64,000 nucleotides of DNA. It comes from Alloacidobacterium dinghuense. GTDB lineage: Bacteria > Acidobacteriota > Terriglobia > Terriglobales > Acidobacteriaceae. The position numbers were made by a program, and so were the translations under genes. Below the pieces are notes generated by a model. It worked only from the letters and a program-made list of their open reading frames with translations. It ran no database searches and had not been told where the DNA came from. This document shows, in pieces, positions 61,061 to 64,000 of the stretch (positions within the stretch are counted from its first letter, which is position 1; every line of letters begins with the position of its first letter). Location of the stretch: contig NZ_CP060394.1 in the NCBI RefSeq assembly GCF_014274465.1, forward strand, positions 5,146,001 to 5,210,000, given 5' to 3'.

Positions 61061-61435
61061 CAGGCGTTTGAATGCTTGAGAATTGCCGAATAATGTGAGC
61101 GAAGGTGCTGAACAGCTCACGCGATAATTTGCAAATCAACTTAGGAATTGTCAGTTTACTGACACGGGCGACGGCGTCGACGACTACAGATTCCTCTTTG
61201 GCGGCGTCCGAGCGATCATGCCAGCCTTGATTGAATTCCAGATCGATCCATCTCGCAACGCCAGATTCGAGATGATTTCACCTACCAATTCTGGTAGGCG
61301 ATCTCCTGGACTTTTCGGTTACTTCCCATCTCCAGCGTTTGATAAGAATGATGGCGGTTCATCAACATTGAATCGACAAGTTACAATTGCGCATCGTAAG
61401 TCAAGGATTGTGTTTCGTTTCTACGGCGCCTGAAA
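61061..61435. other. Divergent control region between kinase-like and response regulator genes
   Basis: About 375 bp without a supportable gene. It contains the perfect palindrome described separately at 61149-61164, and the open frame 61218-61433 (71 residues) shows no known motif, no good ribosome site and codons unlike its neighbours. The region must hold the promoters of the two divergent units. Confidence 0.5.
61149..61164. promoter_or_regulatory. 16-bp palindrome, candidate operator
   Basis: TGTCAGT-TT-ACTGACA is a perfect 7-bp inverted repeat with a 2-bp centre, suiting a dimeric DNA-binding protein. It lies in the divergent region about 90 bp from the kinase-like gene start and 270 bp from the response regulator start. 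The NarL-type regulator encoded next to it is the obvious candidate binder. Confidence 0.55.
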
Positions 61436-62065
61436 ATGTTCCCCGACTCTCGCATTCGAGTACTCAGTGTTGATGACCACCCGGTCTTTGGTGCCGGATT
61501 AGGAGTAATCCTCAGTACTGAGGAAGATATGATTCTGGTTGCACAGGCATCGAACGCTGCCGAGGCGATCGACGCCTTTCGTAAACACCGCCCCGACATC
61601 ACGCTGATGGATCTTTCCCTGCCAGATGCAAGCGGCACCGATGCTTTGATTGCGATTCGCGAGGAATTTCCTCAGGCTCGCATCATTATGCTCACCACGT
61701 TCGACAGGGAGGCGGAGATTCAGCGCGCACTACGCGCTGGAGCAGCTGGCTATATTCTCAAGAGTTTGGATCGAGCCAGACTCCTGAATGTCATCCGATC
61801 TGCCCACGCCGGGCATCGCCACGTGCAGCCAGAAGTAGCCGCACGACTAGCCGAACACGTCGGCTATGAGGAGCTGACGACGCGTGAGGTCGAGGTCCTC
61901 AGCTTTGTGCGCGACGGATATCGCAACAAGCAGATCGCAGATCGGTTGGCGATCTCAGAAAATACCGTCAACTTTCACGTCAAGAACGTGATGATGAAGC
62001 TGGGTGCGAATGATCGTACGCATGCAGTGACCATTGCACAACGGCGCGGATTTCTCCGCATTTAA
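61436..62065 (+). CDS. NarL/FixJ-type response regulator
   Basis: The 209-residue protein has a receiver domain with VDDHP acidic pair, phosphorylatable Asp59 (DITLMDLSLPD), the LTTFD Thr and Lys109 (GAAGYILKSLD). The LuxR-type helix-turn-helix is complete (LTTREVEVLSFVRDGYRNKQ, IADRLAISENTVNFHVKNVM). It is fully functional by sequence, unlike the neighbouring kinase. It is followed by a solute-binding lipoprotein and a sensor gene on the same strand (29 bp to the lipoprotein ATG). Confidence 0.93.
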   Translation: MFPDSRIRVLSVDDHPVFGAGLGVILSTEEDMILVAQASNAAEAIDAFRKHRPDITLMDLSLPDASGTDALIAIREEFPQARIIMLTTFDREAEIQRALRAGAAGYILKSLDRARLLNVIRSAHAGHRHVQPEVAARLAEHVGYEELTTREVEVLSFVRDGYRNKQIADRLAISENTVNFHVKNVMMKLGANDRTHAVTIAQRRGFLRI

Positions 62066-62093
62066 CCGCAGCCAAGGTTCAGGAGTTGGGCTC

Positions 62094-63425
62094 ATGCACA
62101 CGTTTCGCGCCTCAATCTCCCGCTGTACTAGACTGGCAATAATCTCACTTTTCCTGGCGGGAATGGGAAGCTGTCACCAACAGACGAAGGAGACTGTAAC
62201 GATCCGAATCCTTCGAGACGAGTGGATCCCGCCAAATGAACTATCTGCAGTCAACGCATTGTCCGCAGAATTCACCACTCAGACAGGGATCAGACTCGAG
62301 AACATCCGTGGGGTTCCAGCTGAGACCCTGGACCAGCTATCGTTCGTAAGAAAACTCCTGCAGCAAGGATCCGAAGGACCGGAGGTCCTCGAAGTCGACG
62401 AGACATGGCTGGGTATGCTTAAAGATGACTTGCTCGATTTGAGACCGTACATGCCGGATTTAGCTCATTCAATCGCGCCAGCACTTGAGTCCAGTTATTT
62501 CATCGGAGGAAAGCTCGTCGCCATTCCCTATCAGAATCACGTCGGCGTCTTGGCTTTCCGAGCAGACCTTCTTCGTAAATACGGCTTTGGTAATCCTCCT
62601 GCGACATGGACTGAACTTGAAAGGATGGCGCTGCGTATCCAAGAGGGTGAGCGCGCGCACGGCAACAAAGACTTCTGGGGTTACGTATGGCCGGGTGCAG
62701 CCGAAGAATCGCTTACCTGCAATGCTCTTGAGTGGCAAGTCGATGAGGGTGGTGGCAAGATCATCGAGAGCGATGGTGCGGTCAGCGTGGACAATCCAGC
62801 GGCGATTCACGCGTGGCAACGGGCCAAGCATTGGATTGGCTGGATTTCTCCTCCGAGCGTGCCTGAATACAGGGAGTCGGATGCCTTGGGTGCTTTCAAT
62901 TCCGGTCGAAGTGCGTTTCTCCGCGTTTGGGCCGGCGAACCCGGTGGGGATTCAAGTCAGCAAGACTCGAATCTTCACGTGACTATTTGGGGAACTGGAC
63001 ACCAAGTTGGAGAAATGGCGATAACGGCGCTACCAGGTGGTTCCGTTTCAAGGGTCGGCACCCTTGGAGGAGTTGGATTAGCCGTCTCCAAGTACTCTAA
63101 GCACCCCCAAGAAGACGCCGCGCTTGTTCGATTCCTGCTTCGAAAGCAGCTCGAATCATTTGAAAAAGGTGAGATTCATCTTTTCGTGGCCAAGCCCGCC
63201 CTATACGATGTTTCATCTTCGAACCCGGATACTGCACGAGCAATTGTTATTGCTCGTCCAACTCGCTTTGATTCACGTGATTATGAAAAAGTAAGCAGGG
63301 AATATTTTGGGGCTGTGCATGCAGTGCTTACCGGAGAGAAACGAGCCTCTGCTGCAGCATTCGAGTTGCAAAAGAATCTGGTCCGGATCACAGGGCAGCA
63401 ACCCGGGCTCGTGGCTCGAGAATGA
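62094..63425 (+). CDS. Extracellular solute-binding lipoprotein (family 1 type)
   Basis: ATG at 62094 with GGAG 8 bases upstream gives 443 residues. A lipoprotein signal (LAIISLFLAGMGSC, Cys about residue 28) precedes a mature part resembling ABC sugar-binding proteins: ILRDEWIPPNELSAVNALSA, GPEVLEVDETWLGMLKDDLL, IPYQNHVGVLAFRADLLRKY, and FNSGRSAFLRVWAG. Two-lobe periplasmic binding fold is expected. No permease or ATPase gene is adjacent; instead it lies between a response regulator and a sensor gene (26 bp downstream), so it may serve as a ligand-binding partner in signalling. Confidence 0.85.
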   Translation: MHTFRASISRCTRLAIISLFLAGMGSCHQQTKETVTIRILRDEWIPPNELSAVNALSAEFTTQTGIRLENIRGVPAETLDQLSFVRKLLQQGSEGPEVLEVDETWLGMLKDDLLDLRPYMPDLAHSIAPALESSYFIGGKLVAIPYQNHVGVLAFRADLLRKYGFGNPPATWTELERMALRIQEGERAHGNKDFWGYVWPGAAEESLTCNALEWQVDEGGGKIIESDGAVSVDNPAAIHAWQRAKHWIGWISPPSVPEYRESDALGAFNSGRSAFLRVWAGEPGGDSSQQDSNLHVTIWGTGHQVGEMAITALPGGSVSRVGTLGGVGLAVSKYSKHPQEDAALVRFLLRKQLESFEKGEIHLFVAKPALYDVSSSNPDTARAIVIARPTRFDSRDYEKVSREYFGAVHAVLTGEKRASAAAFELQKNLVRITGQQPGLVARE

Positions 63426-63451
63426 AACACTCCTCTGCACAACGAGGACGA

Positions 63452-64000
63452 ATGAGAAGATACACAACAATCAAGCTCAACCTCGGTCTCCCCCTGAAGT
63501 TGACATTTGTACTACTCGTTGTGTTCATCCTAGGCGGCAACGGGCTACTCATCTGGCAGTTTCGCTTGGCTCGAGAGCAGACCGACCGCCTAGCCGTCGT
63601 AAGCAAACAGATGATGGCAGTTCTGCGTTTGCGCAACAGTCTTGTCTCGTTTCATCAGAGCATCGATGAACTCGTGGTATCACATGATACCCACGCCCTG
63701 TCACTTAGGTCTGAGAGCCTCCAGAAGGATCTACTTGAACAGCTACAGCAAACAAGGGAAGCCCTCAGTTTGTCTCCTTCCGCGCACTCGTTCGACAGGC
63801 GGTTCTTGCCAATCCTCGACGCTGTCGAAATCGGCTTTCCGCATCAGCTTGAAGCGATCAGATCGTTGGCGGCGACAAGTGATTGGGAAGCGGTCAAGTA
63901 TCGCGACGCAAATGAACTCAGGCCGACAGAGATGGAGGTGACGGCGTTCGCTGAGAAGATAGATGAAGCCTTTACCACGGAGCTTTCGCGCTCCGAGTTG
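63452..64000 (+). CDS. Membrane sensor protein, N-terminal part (runs off the window)
   Basis: ATG at 63452 opens a frame that stays open to the window end (183 codons). Residues ~15-36 form a membrane helix (LKLTFVLLVVFILGGNGLLI), followed by a long helical periplasmic segment with heptads (EQTDRLAVVSKQMMAVLRLR, SLQKDLLEQLQQTREALSLS), the look of a four-helix-bundle sensor as in chemoreceptors and histidine kinases. GAGG lies just upstream. Given the response regulator and solute-binding genes before it, a hybrid or plain sensor histidine kinase is the best guess. Confidence 0.7.
   Translation, partial: MRRYTTIKLNLGLPLKLTFVLLVVFILGGNGLLIWQFRLAREQTDRLAVVSKQMMAVLRLRNSLVSFHQSIDELVVSHDTHALSLRSESLQKDLLEQLQQTREALSLSPSAHSFDRRFLPILDAVEIGFPHQLEAIRSLAATSDWEAVKYRDANELRPTEMEVTAFAEKIDEAFTTELSRSEL

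Noticed and set aside
1-64000. CRISPR arrays and IS elements with transposase
   Set aside because: No regularly spaced direct repeats and no transposase or integrase motif were seen on either strand.

Overview
The window looks like chromosomal DNA of a soil Acidobacteriota (Terriglobia/Acidobacteriaceae type). This is inferred from gene content, not from a marker gene: moderately high GC, a HipA-like/DUF3037 pair, an EF-G paralogue, many secreted and outer-membrane proteins, an 'alginate export' type porin, a remnant kinase resembling two-component-propeller kinases, and GTG/TTG starts with good Shine-Dalgarno sequences.

Layout. (1) 1-2415: end of a 2-oxo acid dehydrogenase E2 gene, a bidirectional terminator, then purE-purK on the minus strand. 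(2) 2493-21744: a compact phage-like block, nearly all on the minus strand. Read 5' to 3' it has a divergent repressor-like gene, a small zinc-ribbon gene coupled to a sigma-region-4-like gene, a strong hairpin terminator, a small basic protein, a 1412-residue beta-helix spike with a signal peptide, large terminase, a HipA-like kinase plus DUF3037 protein, portal, protease, scaffold, major capsid protein (bracketed by two intrinsic terminators), connector, adaptor, tail proteins and two small end genes. No integrase, replication gene, tape measure or lysin is visible, so it is either a domesticated or GTA-like element or a much reduced prophage. (3) 21796-39287: housekeeping and envelope genes (Gfo/Idh/MocA dehydrogenase, LolA-like lipoprotein, mltG, ruvX, greA, CDP-alcohol phosphatidyltransferase, EF-G paralogue, TolC-type protein, cold-shock protein, glycosyltransferase, secreted adenosine deaminase, secreted (alpha/alpha)6-barrel glycosidase). 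It includes a decayed tandem duplication of a gene end and an intergenic repeat.

(4) 39409-39483: tRNA-Phe(GAA), followed by about 20 kb of accessory metabolism: NmrA-like protein, LLM flavin oxidoreductase with an AraC regulator, YceI, an aldo/keto reductase-pirin-NTF2-like overlap group, and a triple-PAS sigma-54 activator. The activator lies upstream of a textbook -24/-12 promoter that precedes aldehyde dehydrogenase, Tat-exported GMC oxidoreductase, amidohydrolase, SDR and porin genes. These five genes read as one inducible pathway for uptake and oxidation of an alcohol or aromatic-type substrate; the substrate cannot be read from sequence. A racemase remnant, an HxlR regulator with two divergent enzyme genes, and a BNR-repeat protein follow.

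(5) 59579-64000: a signalling cluster. It holds a degenerate sigma-like protein and a histidine kinase whose phospho-acceptor His is Asn. Divergent from these, across a 16-bp palindrome, are an intact NarL-type response regulator, a solute-binding lipoprotein with no permease genes beside it, and the start of a membrane sensor protein that runs off the window.

Start codons were chosen from Shine-Dalgarno spacing, overlaps and domain boundaries. Family assignments come from motif recognition only, and no database search was run.
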